From assembly GCA_039111635.1 (NCBI GenBank), contig JBCAQO010000007.1, forward strand, positions 2,790,001 to 2,854,000: 64,000 nt of DNA, given 5' to 3'. The first letter of the stretch is position 1; each line of letters starts with the position of its first letter. The DNA is from Heterobasidion occidentale (lineage: Eukaryota > Basidiomycota > Agaricomycetes > Russulales > Bondarzewiaceae). Below, one piece after another: positions 10,369 to 21,067 of this stretch. Under the pieces are notes generated by a model. The model was given only the letters and a program-made list of their open reading frames with translations. It searched no databases and had not been told where the DNA came from. A program made the position numbers and the translations under genes.

Positions 10369-11943
10369 ATGGACACTCCACCAGTGCGGATAAACGCTAT
10401 TCGGCCAAAGCCTCTCGTTCAATCTTCTGGCCGTCCATTCCCTAGATCAAATATAACACTGGCTACACAGCGGATCTTTTCTGGCGGAGGTGTAGAGCAT
10501 CGACCTCCGAGATCGAGGGTTCTAGGCATCACCCCGCGTCCTGCTGTTCCACTCACGTTCCCAGACGCTCGAACTAGGTTCTCTGGGCTTCGTTCACAGG
10601 CCTCACAAAACTTTCATGATGCTAGAAATACTCGCTTCACAAAGCGCTCTCTCGCAAGGGCCCGTGACGTCTCTCGAAAGTTGCCTCAGTTTCCAAGAGA
10701 GGATAGCACGATCATACCCTCCTCTTCTAGTCACACACATCGGCTCGTTCATATCAAGTCATCCTCTAGCATGCGTTCAATTAGATCTTTTCGTACTGCA
10801 AGGATTCGAACACCTCAGCCCTCGTCTGACGCTCCTGAAGTCATGTCTGCGTCGCGGCTCGCAGTCGGAGGAACTGCTCTCCCGTACAGCATCTCGGTCT
10901 CTGCGAGCACGACTCCGATACACTCGATGTACTCGTCTCATTTCAGCTCTATGTCTCAATACTCTCGCTCGTACTCTCAACCTGTCTTCTTGGGGAACAC
11001 AATAGCTCCGCCGATGAGTGTCCTGCCTGTCTCGAACTCTGCCTTGGTCGAAGTTCCATTTCCCATCTCGACTGCGACATTCCTCGTGCACGCCTCTTCT
11101 GATAGTCTGTCTTCGAGCTCTGGCCTATCCTCGTCATATTCTTGCGACCTCGTCGACTGCTCGCTTCCAAAGTCTGCGGTATTTCGAGAGCTTGATGCTG
11201 AATCTCGTCTTACATATCTTGGACGGGATCTAAAGAAACATCTGGAAGATCTGCACGATGGGTTGCCCTCGCATGAAGCGGTCACTCGCTCTACAGTCAT
11301 CCGGCGTGTTGATCATGTCACAGACATGCGCATTGTTGAAGTCCAGCAGCAACGCCTGGCAGCCTGGTCTTGTTCTGCTATGGTGGACTACATGCCCTTC
11401 CCGCCTAACGTGAAGCATGATCTGGTCCCTTGCACGCCCGACAGGGTCAGAAAACATATTCCAATGACTAAGCCGGTTGCTGCGGTCGATACTTCTGATA
11501 ACCCTACCCCAAAGAGTCGTTTACAGGAACAAAACAGCATAGCACAGAAGCATGTCGCTGAAGAGCGAAAACGTTCAGTTTCTACAGCCAGCTGTTACCA
11601 ACGCGAGGGGTCCTCCCGCCCATCGTCCGCACGCCCAAAGAGCATACCAGCGCACGGATTCTCCCAGCCTCCTCCTATGCATTTGCAGAGCATCTCCAAC
11701 ATTTATGATGCCACGACGTCCATGATGTCTCACGGCAAATACAGCTCTCGGAATCGAAACTTGCATATGCGCTTGGAACCGGCTCACGCCGTCCAGCCTT
11801 CCGCAGTCATCAAGTCTGGGTCTATCTTTGGCAAATTTGCTACGAGAGCTTCAGGAAAGAAGAATATTCCTATTGCATCACCTGGCGAGCAGGAGAATGC
11901 CGGTAAGGTTTTCGAAGTGCCCTCTCGACATCATTTTCACTGA
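10369..11943 (+). CDS. Ser-rich hypothetical protein
   Basis: Single open frame of about 524 residues from ATG 10369 (MDTPPVRINAIRPKPL). The frame stays open upstream (another ATG at 10279, MSISFARS), but that part overlaps the expected promoter shared with the DnaJ gene. I do not recognise a domain. The sequence is basic and Ser/Arg/Pro-rich, probably disordered, with one more ordered stretch near the middle (AVFRELDAESRLTYLGRDLKKHLEDLHDGLPSHEAVTRSTVIRRVDHVTDMRIVEVQQQRLAAW) that looks helical and may be the functional part. No signal peptide or membrane segment is apparent. Confidence 0.6.
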   Translation: MDTPPVRINAIRPKPLVQSSGRPFPRSNITLATQRIFSGGGVEHRPPRSRVLGITPRPAVPLTFPDARTRFSGLRSQASQNFHDARNTRFTKRSLARARDVSRKLPQFPREDSTIIPSSSSHTHRLVHIKSSSSMRSIRSFRTARIRTPQPSSDAPEVMSASRLAVGGTALPYSISVSASTTPIHSMYSSHFSSMSQYSRSYSQPVFLGNTIAPPMSVLPVSNSALVEVPFPISTATFLVHASSDSLSSSSGLSSSYSCDLVDCSLPKSAVFRELDAESRLTYLGRDLKKHLEDLHDGLPSHEAVTRSTVIRRVDHVTDMRIVEVQQQRLAAWSCSAMVDYMPFPPNVKHDLVPCTPDRVRKHIPMTKPVAAVDTSDNPTPKSRLQEQNSIAQKHVAEERKRSVSTASCYQREGSSRPSSARPKSIPAHGFSQPPPMHLQSISNIYDATTSMMSHGKYSSRNRNLHMRLEPAHAVQPSAVIKSGSIFGKFATRASGKKNIPIASPGEQENAGKVFEVPSRHHFH

Positions 11944-12348
11944 TTATATGTCGCATGGATAAAAGCACCAGCACCTTTGTCGCGACTGAGGTTCTTCAAG
12001 AAGCTGTGAGCAATTGATGTATACGTTGAGTCGGTTGCTATGGGACATTTGCCCTGTATCGTGATCATGTTATACGCAAATGCGAGGAATGAGGAACGAC
12101 TCGGCGACTGTATTCGATTACGGAAATCAAATGAGATTCAATGTCCCGGGACGTTCGACATCAAGCTATCCATATCCTCAGAAAATCCGTACATGTCTCA
12201 GTCTCAAAATCGATATGCTCAAGGCTCGGTTTGCGCGATCAATGCCTCGGCCTGCTTATCTCTAGGTGAGATGGAACATTGGAATGGAAGGGGGTGGCTA
12301 AAGCGAGAAGTCAGTACTCAGGGTATCATTGGGAACGTCGAATTCTAC
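11944..12348. other. Intergenic region with relic of the P450 repeat module
   Basis: About 400 bp with no gene. The stretch near 12238-12300 ('aatgcctcggcctgcttatctctagg...gggtggct') aligns to sequence just downstream of P450-2 (about 14826-14886) and of P450-3 (about 18333-18393). All three P450s therefore share a duplicated 3' flank. Confidence 0.5.
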
Positions 12349-14439
12349 TCACCAGAGAAGTCTATCGTCGGTAAATTCTACCTTGACGGGCACCTCATTC
12401 TCATTCGGATCTGTCGCCTTTTTGACGGTGAAGGTAGAAAGAACAGATGAGACTACCTTCCATACGGTAGCATCTGCAAAAAAGCGACCAGGACATATTC
12501 TAAAGGGAGAATCCGAAGTTAAGGCTGCATAACTCCATCAGAGGAGATGGGCTGACCTCCGGCCGAACCCAAAGGCGGATATAAGGTTGGGATCCTCAAC
12601 AATTGAACCGTCAGGCGCCAAAAACCGTTCGGGTCGGAAGGTGTCTGGGTCAGGATAGACGGCCGGATTATGAAGTATGGACCTGCCATGATGATGGACA
12701 TGGGTGAATCGATGAGCGAGAAACACGATATGGGACTTACCAACTATTAACAATGACTTGCGAGCCTACAAAACGTGAAGCAAACTAACAAGTGAACTAA
12801 GGCAAAAGGCTTACCTTTCGGAATGAAGCACCCCTCATATATATCATCCTCTGTGGTCGCGTGCGGAACAGCTTAAGCACGATTAGATGTGAGCTTCGGA
12901 CACAACAAAAGTAAGTAAAAAACATACCTATGGGAGTTACCATCCTCCATCTCAAAAGTTCACGACAAATAGCATCGATGTAGGGCATGTGAGGTCTATC
13001 ATCGAATCCAGGCAGACGCTCTCGTCCCACGATCACGTCAATCTCCGCTTGAGCACGTTCCTGTATACTTGGATAAAGTACGATGACCATAAAGAACGTT
13101 GATAATATTGAGACAGTCTTTGGGAGCCAGTCAGAACTTAAGGAGTGATCAATCGCCGACAGAATGTACCGTGTCAGCACCAGCTTCATTGTAACAGAAA
13201 TTAGAATGGGCTACGAAGTCAATGAAAATATCCATCGCTGCTCACCTAAATAGAGCGAAAGCGCAGAGTATTTGATCACTTTCTCGTCGATCTCATTGTT
13301 ATTCGACTCTGAGGATGGATCCAAGCTTTGGCGAACAAATGACGGTTCCGCGGTCCCCTTTTGCTGGGAATGACATCAATGATTTGACAATTATTTTCGT
13401 GATATACTAAAGGACGAAGACGCCTACAATTGCAGATTTCACAAAATCAAACGGAGCGTTGGCGGCTTCCTGGACTTGCTGTATGGCAGTCAGAACATCG
13501 TTCTTGAAGCTCATGCCTGGAAACCATGCTGGTAAGGAATTCACTGTATCGATACCCAGATTTAAGTGTTTTCGACATTTTATAGAGCTAGGTTAAACGC
13601 AACATACAAATTGGGAAGGCGTTGATGAGCATGCCGCCAGGTACGGCAGCGGTACTTCCTCTTCTGTTTGTATCTTCTGCGAGTGCCACATATCGGTCAT
13701 TATAGTCTGCGATTTCCAAACCATATGTGATAGACATCACAGCAGAGGCGCTAAGACTGCGAATTCATCAGAAGCATAATTCAAAGCTGTCCAGAGTCCA
13801 TGACTCACTGTGTGATATGATCGACAAAGTCATCAGGTTTATGGGCAAGCTTCCTTAGAAATTGCTCGCTCTTGCGAGTTTGTATGGGCCGGTAGGTAAT
13901 TGCAGTGCTCTGGCGGAAGCTACGATCGATGATTCTTCGACAGGATTTCCACCATTGCCCAAATCTTGAATTGGACAGAATAAGGTTATACTGCATCCTG
14001 ATGTGGGGGTGTTAGGTACATGAATTGGCTTAGGATCAGATACAGACAGTTCGTGTGATGGAATGACCGGGCGGTCAGAATAAATTGAACTTCGTTGTTC
14101 CAAAAGCTCGCGTGCGACTTCAACTGAATTTATGATCACAAAGGTCTGTCCGACTACACTGACGGACATGATATCACCTGAGGAACGAGGGAACAGAGTT
14201 CAGCAATAACCCAACGAGGAGCAGAGCGTTGTCAGAAAGTGACCATAACGTCTTGCCCAATCAGCATATGTTTCCCAGGCCGCTCGTCTCGGCACATCTA
14301 AGAGATTACCAAGAATGGGGAAGCCTCTGGGACCGGGAGGAAGAGGCAGCCCTGAAGGATTTCGTCGCCTGTCAAGGTAGGATTTGACGAGAAGAAAGCT
14401 AATTAGTAAGATGATGTAGTCCGAGGTAGTGACGGGCAT
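12349..14439 (-). CDS. Cytochrome P450 monooxygenase 1 of 3
   Basis: Multi-exon. The N-terminus MPVTTSDYIILLISFLLV is a membrane anchor, followed by the hinge RRRNPSGLPLPPGPRGFPILGN. The I-helix AGADT|TVS spans an intron (EAGADT + TVSILSTFFMVIVLYPSIQERAQAEIDVIVGRERLP). The ExxR region is CRELLRWRMVTPIG. The PERF-type segment is RPERFLAPDGSIVEDPNLISA. The haem-binding loop FGFGRR + ICPGRFFADATVW is split by an intron. It resembles basidiomycete P450s often annotated as O-methylsterigmatocystin-oxidoreductase-like; the substrate is unknown. It ends ...DDRLLW with TGA at 12349. It is the most diverged of the three tandem copies but keeps all catalytic motifs. The haem-loop intron has an unusual GTCAGC donor. 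Confidence 0.88.
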
Positions 14440-14939
14440 TGTGCAGATGAGACTCACCGTCCCATTTTTACTGCCTACTTATAGAGAATCCCTGTGCCCC
14501 CGTTTAAGCAACTTCCTTGCACCCCAGTAACGCCGATGGAGTTATCGAAGACATGCGCCTGATGCGAGCAGCAAGCAGCGAGATTCCGCCATTGAGCAGT
14601 TCATCAGACTCGCCGGATGGTATCACTACCCCTCGATCTAAGCCGACTTGTTGAGTTGTTAGAGAAAGTCAATTCTGTAAGATAGGCCCGACAAGGTTCT
14701 ATCACCGAGTCCCCAGTCCATGCTCATATAGACACTCCGTATCTCGATCTTTAAGAGAAATAATTGTACACACTGCAGTACTTCACATGACACATCCCTC
14801 AGGCCTTAGACGCAGTCTGGGATATCAATGCTTCAGCCCACTTATCTCTAGGCGCAATGGAGCATTTGAACGGATAGGGGTGGCTGACCAAGCACCATAC
14901 TTTTAGCACAATCTTCCTGTCAACTTGAGAACGGAGTTA
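14440..14939. repeat. Intergenic repeat, copy 1
   Basis: About 500 bp between P450-1 and P450-2, clearly alignable along its length to 17937-18442 with small indels (e.g. shared 'cccagtaacgccgatggagt' near 14524 and 18018). It contains the P450-1 promoter, with a TATA-like CTATAAGT (minus strand) near 14477-14484, and the 3' flank of P450-2. Confidence 0.75.
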
Positions 14940-17034
14940 TCAGACTGACCAGAGGACCCTATCATCATTATATTCCGCTTTGACAGGTATCTCGTTTCCG
15001 CGTGCGTCTATTGCCTTTTTGACGGTGAATGAGGAGAGGACGGAGGACACGACAGTCCAGATAGAGGCGTCGGCGAAAAACCGACCAGGACAGATTCTGC
15101 GGAACAGTTGTCAATGTGATGGTGTGCAACGTCATAAGAGGGAGAAACCCACCTTCTTCCAAACCCAAAGGCGGACGTAAGGTTGGGATCCTCGATAAGC
15201 GAACCGTCAGGCGCCAGGAATCGTTCAGGTCGGAAGACATCTGGATCGGGATAGACAGCCGGATCATGAAGTATGGACCTGCCATGATGTTAGCCACGGG
15301 TAAACGAAATAAATCGAAAACACGGTATGTGACTTACCAACTATTAACAATGACTTGCGAGCCTGCAGAATGTGAAGCAAATGATGAGATGGAACAAGGC
15401 GAAAGGCTCACCTTTGGGAATGAAGTACCCCTCGTATACATCGTCCTCTGTTGTCGCGTGTGGAACAGCTGGCGCACGATCGAATGTGAGGTTCCGACAT
15501 CACAAAAAAATCACATGCCTAATGGCGTGACCATCCTCCATCTCACAAGCTCTCGACAGATAGCGTCGATGTAGGGCATGTGAGGTCTATCCTCGAATTT
15601 GGGCAGGCGCTCTCGTCCTACGATCGTGTCGATCTCCTCTTGAGCACGTACCTGGATGTCTGGATGCAGTACGAGAACCATGAAGAAGGTAGATAATATT
15701 GAGACGGTCTTCAAAAGCCGTCAACAGAAAAAAAATACAGAACTGCTGAGCGAATTTACCGTGTCGGCACCGGCTTTATTACGCCAAGAATTAGAATGAT
15801 CTTCCAAATAAGAGGAGGATGCGTGCTGCTCGCCTAAATAGATAGAACTAGCTGTATTCTTGATGACCTCGTCGTTGATATCGGCCTCATCTGATTCAGA
15901 GGACAATTTCAGGCTACGGAGAACGAACGACGACTCGGCAGTTCCCTTTCGCTAGTGATCATGCATCATTCATCGGAATATGCTTTGATGACGTGATGAA
16001 ATATAAAAAACAAACAATCTCAGACTTGACAAAATCAAACGGAGCGTTGACAGCTTCTTGAACATCCTCTGCGGCGATCAGGGCGTCTTTCTTGAAGCCC
16101 ATGCCCGGTAACCATGTTGGTAGGTATTTCACTAGATCGATACTCAATGTATAAGTGTTTCACGCACTGCATAGAATATGACATACACATTGGGAAAGTG
16201 TTGAGGGGTGTGGCACCAGGTAAGACGGTAGCACTTGCTCTGATATTAGTAATCTCTGCGAGGGCCACATAGCGGTCGTTGGAGTCTGCAATTTCCAGCC
16301 CGTAAGTAAACGACATGACAACGGACGCCGTGAGACTGCAAGTTTGCATATGGGTAAGAACAAGTACTTTGCGGGTATAAATCGGGACTGACTGTCTGAT
16401 ATGATCGAAAACACGGTCAGGCGTTTGGGCAAGCTTTCTCAAGAATTCTGCGACTTTGCGGGTCTGCATGGGTCGATAAGCCATTGCAGCACTCTGGCGG
16501 AGATTATGGTCTGTGATTTTACGGCCGCTCTTCCAGTATCGTCCGAATCTTGCCATGGAGAGATTGAAATCATACTTCATCCTGAGGGCATCTCACTCGT
16601 AAGAACGTCGGATGCAACGTTACAGGACGGAATACGTACAGTTCATATACTGGGATTGCAGGGCGGTCAGAGTATATTGCGCCTCGTTTCTCCAAGAGCT
16701 TGTGCGCGATTTCAATCGAGTTGATGATCACTACAGTCTCTCCGAATACTTCAATAGACATAATATCTCCTGAAGTCCAAAGGTAATGAGCATTCAGCAA
16801 CGATACGACCAATGATATAATAACATCGTGAAGCTGACCATATTGCTTTGCCCAACTGGCGTAAGTTTTCCAGGACGCTCGCATTGGCACATCGAAGAAA
16901 TTACCCAGAATCGGGAGGCGTCCGGGACCAGGAGGAAGAGATAGGCCGGAAGGATTTCGTCGTTTTTTGAGATAGGTATTGAAGAGAAGAAAGGAGATGA
17001 GTAGAACAATGCAGTCCGAGACAGTTACCGACAT
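14940..17034 (-). CDS. Cytochrome P450 monooxygenase 2 of 3
   Basis: Starts MSVTVSDCIVLLISFLLFNTYL (membrane anchor), then RRNPSGLSLPPGPGRLPILGNFFD. Motifs visible after splicing: AGADT + TVSILSTFF (I-helix), CRELVRWRMVTPLG (ExxR), and FGFGRR + ICPGRFFADASIWTVV (haem Cys loop, intron of 56 nt). It ends NDDRVLWSV. It is nearly the same as P450-3 in the last exon and elsewhere; the two come from one recent tandem duplication. The TATA-like sequence TATATAAT lies on the minus strand at 17083-17091, about 50 bp before the start. All required motifs are intact. Function: O2-dependent oxidation, probably ER-anchored, unknown substrate. Confidence 0.88.
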
Positions 17035-17685
17035 TGTGGGCAGAAGAGCGTTGTTGAATCGAGATCAATCTGTAGGTTCCTGATTATATAGAATACTATA
17101 GGTCTCCGTAGTCCTACTTTGGTAACTTCCCTGCCCCGCACCAGCTCCATTGACGTATCATCATAGATAGTCAAGTGCGTCTGAATAATCGTCAGTGCAT
17201 GACAGGCGCAGGGAGAAGAACGAAGCTGTTCGAAGTCCATAAATATTTTGAGCAAGGGGATAGCCTGAGCACGAGGGGAAAAAAATCTAAACCCATGCCT
17301 GCACTGATTTGGGCCATTTGGCCCTTTGGGAAACACAAGTTCCTCGAACAAAGCTCAGTAGGTACTCGCCGACGAAGTAGCTCAAGGAGAGCCCAGATCA
17401 AGCTGCATGAGGTTGTTATCCTCAGCGACTCATGCCACCAGAGATGTTTGGGTTGAACAAGATGAAGTTCAGTTATGAACAGACGGTGGCGCTGGCAGGA
17501 ACGAACTAGGAAAGACTGTTTTCTATTTTTAGGTCAGCACTGAAGTGTGCTGCGGCTTGACCGGGCCGTCACTTCAGCTCGCGCTGGCTTCGCCGATCCA
17601 CCAACTTCGAGACGCGTCTTTGGCAATTCCTACTCGAAACTGTAGTGTCTCTCGTACCATCGAACGTAGTTGGCTCAGGTATCTC
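17035..17685. other. P450-2 upstream region (duplicated)
   Basis: About 650 bp with the P450-2 promoter. It aligns in blocks to 20515-21067 upstream of P450-3, including 'gcctgagcacgag', 'aagctgcatgaggt' and 'ttgaccgggccgtc'. No independent gene seen. Confidence 0.55.
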
Positions 17686-17898
17686 ATGTGGACTATAACA
17701 GTACTATAACAGGGCTCTCTGGCGTGGAACTCACAGCCGAAACCATTCATGAAAGTAAGCAAAGTTTCTTCTTTGGCAGTCGTTCACCATAACTGGTCCT
17801 GGCCTCAAAAGAATTCAAACTACTCAAGAGTGGACAGAAGTATCTCATCAGGCGCAAAGACCATGATGTCGTAGCGAACCACAAGAAAGTCTTCCACG
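17686..17898 (+). pseudogene. Truncated nbs1 5' fragment (FHA start)
   Basis: This stretch matches the first exon, first intron and start of exon 2 of nbs1 (21068-21285), including 'gccgaaaccattcatgaaagt' and 'agagtggacagaagta'. The start ATGTGGACTATA is followed by a small internal duplication (actataacagt) that brings a TAA into frame after seven codons, so no FHA domain can be made. It ends abruptly at about 17898, where sequence switches to a P450 exon-1 fragment. It is the junction scar of the tandem duplication that produced P450-2 and P450-3. Confidence 0.85.
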
Positions 17899-17900
17899 GC

Positions 17901-17936
17901 CAGTAAGACAATGTATTCCGAGGTAGCGACGGGCAC
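17901..17936 (-). pseudogene. Relic of P450 exon 1 start
   Basis: Twelve codons matching the P450-1 N-terminus (MPVTTSDYIILL): the minus strand reads V-PVATSEYIVLL, with ATG changed to GTG. The matching promoter and flank continue to 18442. It is the left end of the second duplication unit. Confidence 0.8.
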
Positions 17937-18442
17937 TGAGCGGATGAGACTCACCATCGCATTTACACTGCCTAATTATAGATAATCCCCGTGTGCCAAA
18001 TCAAGCAACTTCCTTGCATCCCAGTAACGCCGATGGAGTCATCGAAGACATGCACCTCATGCGGGCAGCAAGCACCCAAATTCCGCTATTGCGCAGTTTA
18101 TCGGACTCGCTGGATGGTATCCATATCACTACCCCTCGATCTGTAAGTCGACTTGTCTAGAAAAAATCAGCTGAGTAGGTTGGGAATGACAAGCTCCTAT
18201 CACCGAGCCCCAATTCCATGCTCGAATAGACACTCTGCATCTCGATCTTCAAGAAAATCAATTGTTCACACAGCAGTACCTCACATATCACATCCCTCAG
18301 GCCTCAGGCCTCAGACGCGGTCTTGGATATCAACACTTCAGCTTGCTTATCTCTAGGCGCAATGGAGCATCTGAACGGATAGGGGTGGCTGACCAAACAC
18401 CATACTTTTAGCACCGACATCCTGTCAACAGAAAAGGAGTCA
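17937..18442. repeat. Intergenic repeat, copy 2
   Basis: Second copy of 14440-14939. Besides the relic promoter it holds only the P450-3 3' flank. A short local tandem 'caggcctcaggcctcag' near 18298-18314 is absent from copy 1. Confidence 0.75.
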
Positions 18443-20514
18443 TTATACTGACCATAGGACCCTGTCATCATTATATTCCACTTTGACAGGTATCTCGTTT
18501 CCGCGCGCGTCTATTGCCTTTTTGACGGTGAACGAGGAGAGGACGGAGGATACGACGGTCCATATCGTGGCATCTGCAAAGAAACGACCAGGACAGATTC
18601 TGCGGAACGTTTGCCAGTGTGCTGCGTCATCAGAGGGAGCAACCCACCTTCTTCCAAACCCGAAGGCGGATATAAGGTGGGGATCCTCGATGAGCGAACC
18701 GTCAGGCCCCAAAAACCGTTCGGGTCGGAAGGTGTCTGGGTCGGGATAAACAGCCGGATCATGGAGTATGGACCTGCCATGAGGATGAACATGGGTACAC
18801 AGACAGGAAACGCGACATGTGACTTACCAACTATTGACAATGACTTGCGAGCCTGAAAAACGTAAAGCAAACCGTCAGATGGACTATGGCGAAAGACTTA
18901 CCTTTGGGAATGAAGTACCCCTCGTATATATCGTCCTCTGTGGTCGCGTGCGGAAGAGCTGGCACACAGTCGAATGTGAGGTTCAGACACCACAGAAAAC
19001 TCACGTACCCAATGGCGTCACCATTCTCCATCTCAAAAGCTCTCGACAGATAGCATCGGTGTAGGGCATGCGAGGTTTATCGTTAAATTCTGGGAGGCGC
19101 TCCCGTCCTACGACCGCGTCGATCTCTGCTTGAGCATGTGTTTGAATTTCTGGATGCAGAGCGAGTACCAAGAAGAAGGTTGATAATATGGAAACCGTCT
19201 ATGAAAGATATCAAAAGCAAGAAAGAGTAATCATCGCTGACCGAACTTACCGTGTCAGCACCAGCTTTTTGTATTGGAAGGATCAGCTTCATCTCGAAAA
19301 AACAAGATCGTCATCTTTGTGACTCACCTAAATAGATACCAGTTGCGGTATTCTTGATAACCTCGTCACTGATCTCGGTATCATCTGTTTCAGAGGATAA
19401 TTCCAGGCTTCGGAGAACAAAGGACGATTCTGCAGTCCCCTTTTGCTAGCGTCCGTGTATCATTCATGGGAGTATTCTTTCATGATAGGCAAAGAAACGA
19501 ACAAATTCGGATACGGCAAAATCAAAAGGAGCGTTGATAGCTTCTTGAACTTCCTCTGCAGCGATCAGAGCCTTCTTCTTGAAGCTCATTCCCGGTAACC
19601 ATGTTGGTAGGTATTTCACTAGGCCAAGTCATAATCTGTAAGTATCTTGGGCACTGCGTCGAATATCGCATACAGAATGGGAACGTGTTGAGGGGTGTGG
19701 CACCGGGTAAGAGGGCGGCCGTTCCTCTGATATTGGTGGTCTCTGCGAGAGCGACATATCGGTCGTTGGAGTCTGCGATGTGCAGGCCGTAAGTAAAAGA
19801 CATGACAACGGCCGCGGTAAGACTGCAAGTTTGCATATGGGTGAGAACACAAGCTTTGAGGGTATAAATCAGGTGCTGACTGTTTGATATGATCGAGAAC
19901 CTGGTCGGGCGTATGAAGAAGCTTTGCCAAAAATTCTGCGACTTTGCGGGTCTGCATCGGTCTGTAAGCCATAGCAGCACTCTGGCGGAGACTGTGATCT
20001 GTGATTTTCCGACAGGTCCTCCAGTATCGATCGTATCTTGTAACAGTGACGAAGTGATCATATTTCATCCTGAGGCAAATTGATTCTAAGAACATCAGAT
20101 AAATCGGTACAGGGTGAGATACAAACACTTCGTATGCAGGAACGGCGGGGCGGTCGGAATAGATTGCGCCTCGTTTGTCCAAGAGATGGCGTGCAATTTC
20201 CATAGAGTTAATGATCACAATGGTTTCCCCGAACACTTCGAGGGACATGATGTCTCCTGGAGTTAAGTGAGATTGAGCCATGTCATGACAGGGTATGAGA
20301 TGTCGACATTATGCTGACCATAACGCTTCGCCCAATTAGCATATGTTTCCCAGGATGCTCGCACTGGCACATCCAAGAAATTACCGAGAATGGGGAGGCG
20401 CGTGGGACCAGGAGGAAGGGGTAGGCCGGAAGGGTTCCGTCGTTTGTCAAGATAGGTCTTTAAGAGAACGCAGGATATAAGCAGTACAACGCAGTCCGAG
20501 ACGGTTACCGACAT
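18443..20514 (-). CDS. Cytochrome P450 monooxygenase 3 of 3
   Basis: Starts MSVTVSDCVVLLISCVLLKTYL (membrane anchor), then RRNPSGLPLPPGPTRLPILGNFLD. The I-helix KAGADT is split by an intron from VS...STFF. ExxR is CRELLRWRMVTPLG and the haem loop is FGFGRR + ICPGRFFADATIWTVV. It ends NDDRVLWSV with TAA. The haem-loop intron is exactly 48 nt with no in-frame stop, so unspliced RNA would add 16 residues (WVAPSDDAAHWQTFRR) inside the haem-binding loop. The TATA-like TATATAAA lies on the minus strand at about 20564-20572. It is closest to P450-2. Substrate unknown. Confidence 0.88.
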
Positions 20515-21067
20515 TGCACTCCGTGGGCAGAAGAGCGCTGTCAGATCAAGCTGTAAGCTCCTGTTTATATAGAATATACGTCTCCTCCTTTGGTAATTCC
20601 CCTGCCGTGCCCCAGCTCCGTTGACATATCAGCATGGAAAGCCAGGCGCTGGGGAGTATGAGGCGCTTCGGAATCCACAGATATCTTAATCATGAGGATC
20701 GCCTGAGCACGAGAGAAAAAAATCGAGCTCATGCGTGCAATTTTTTGGAAGAAACACAAGTAGGTATCTCCAGTAGGTTAGCCAAGCTGCATGAGGTGGT
20801 TAATCGTTCTATGACACGGCGGCAGAGCGCGTATATGCATGCCTACCAACTGAGTAGTGTATGGTGGATGCGGAGCGTTGGGGTGTTGGAGCTTCAAAGA
20901 GGCAGTCGGCGAATGATGATAAGATGCAGAGGGTGCTGGCGGTGGTACAGTATGTGGCCACGGGCAGAGGACACCGCGGCTTGACCGGGCCGTCGCTAAC
21001 GCGCTTCGTCGATCACCGAGACGCGTCCTAGTTCGAGCGTCTTTCACGTACTTGGTTCAGTCATTCT
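20515..21067. other. Divergent promoter region of P450-3 and nbs1
   Basis: About 550 bp between divergent starts, aligned in blocks with 17035-17685. This shows that the P450-nbs1 promoter was copied along with the gene. No coding potential recognised. Confidence 0.55.
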
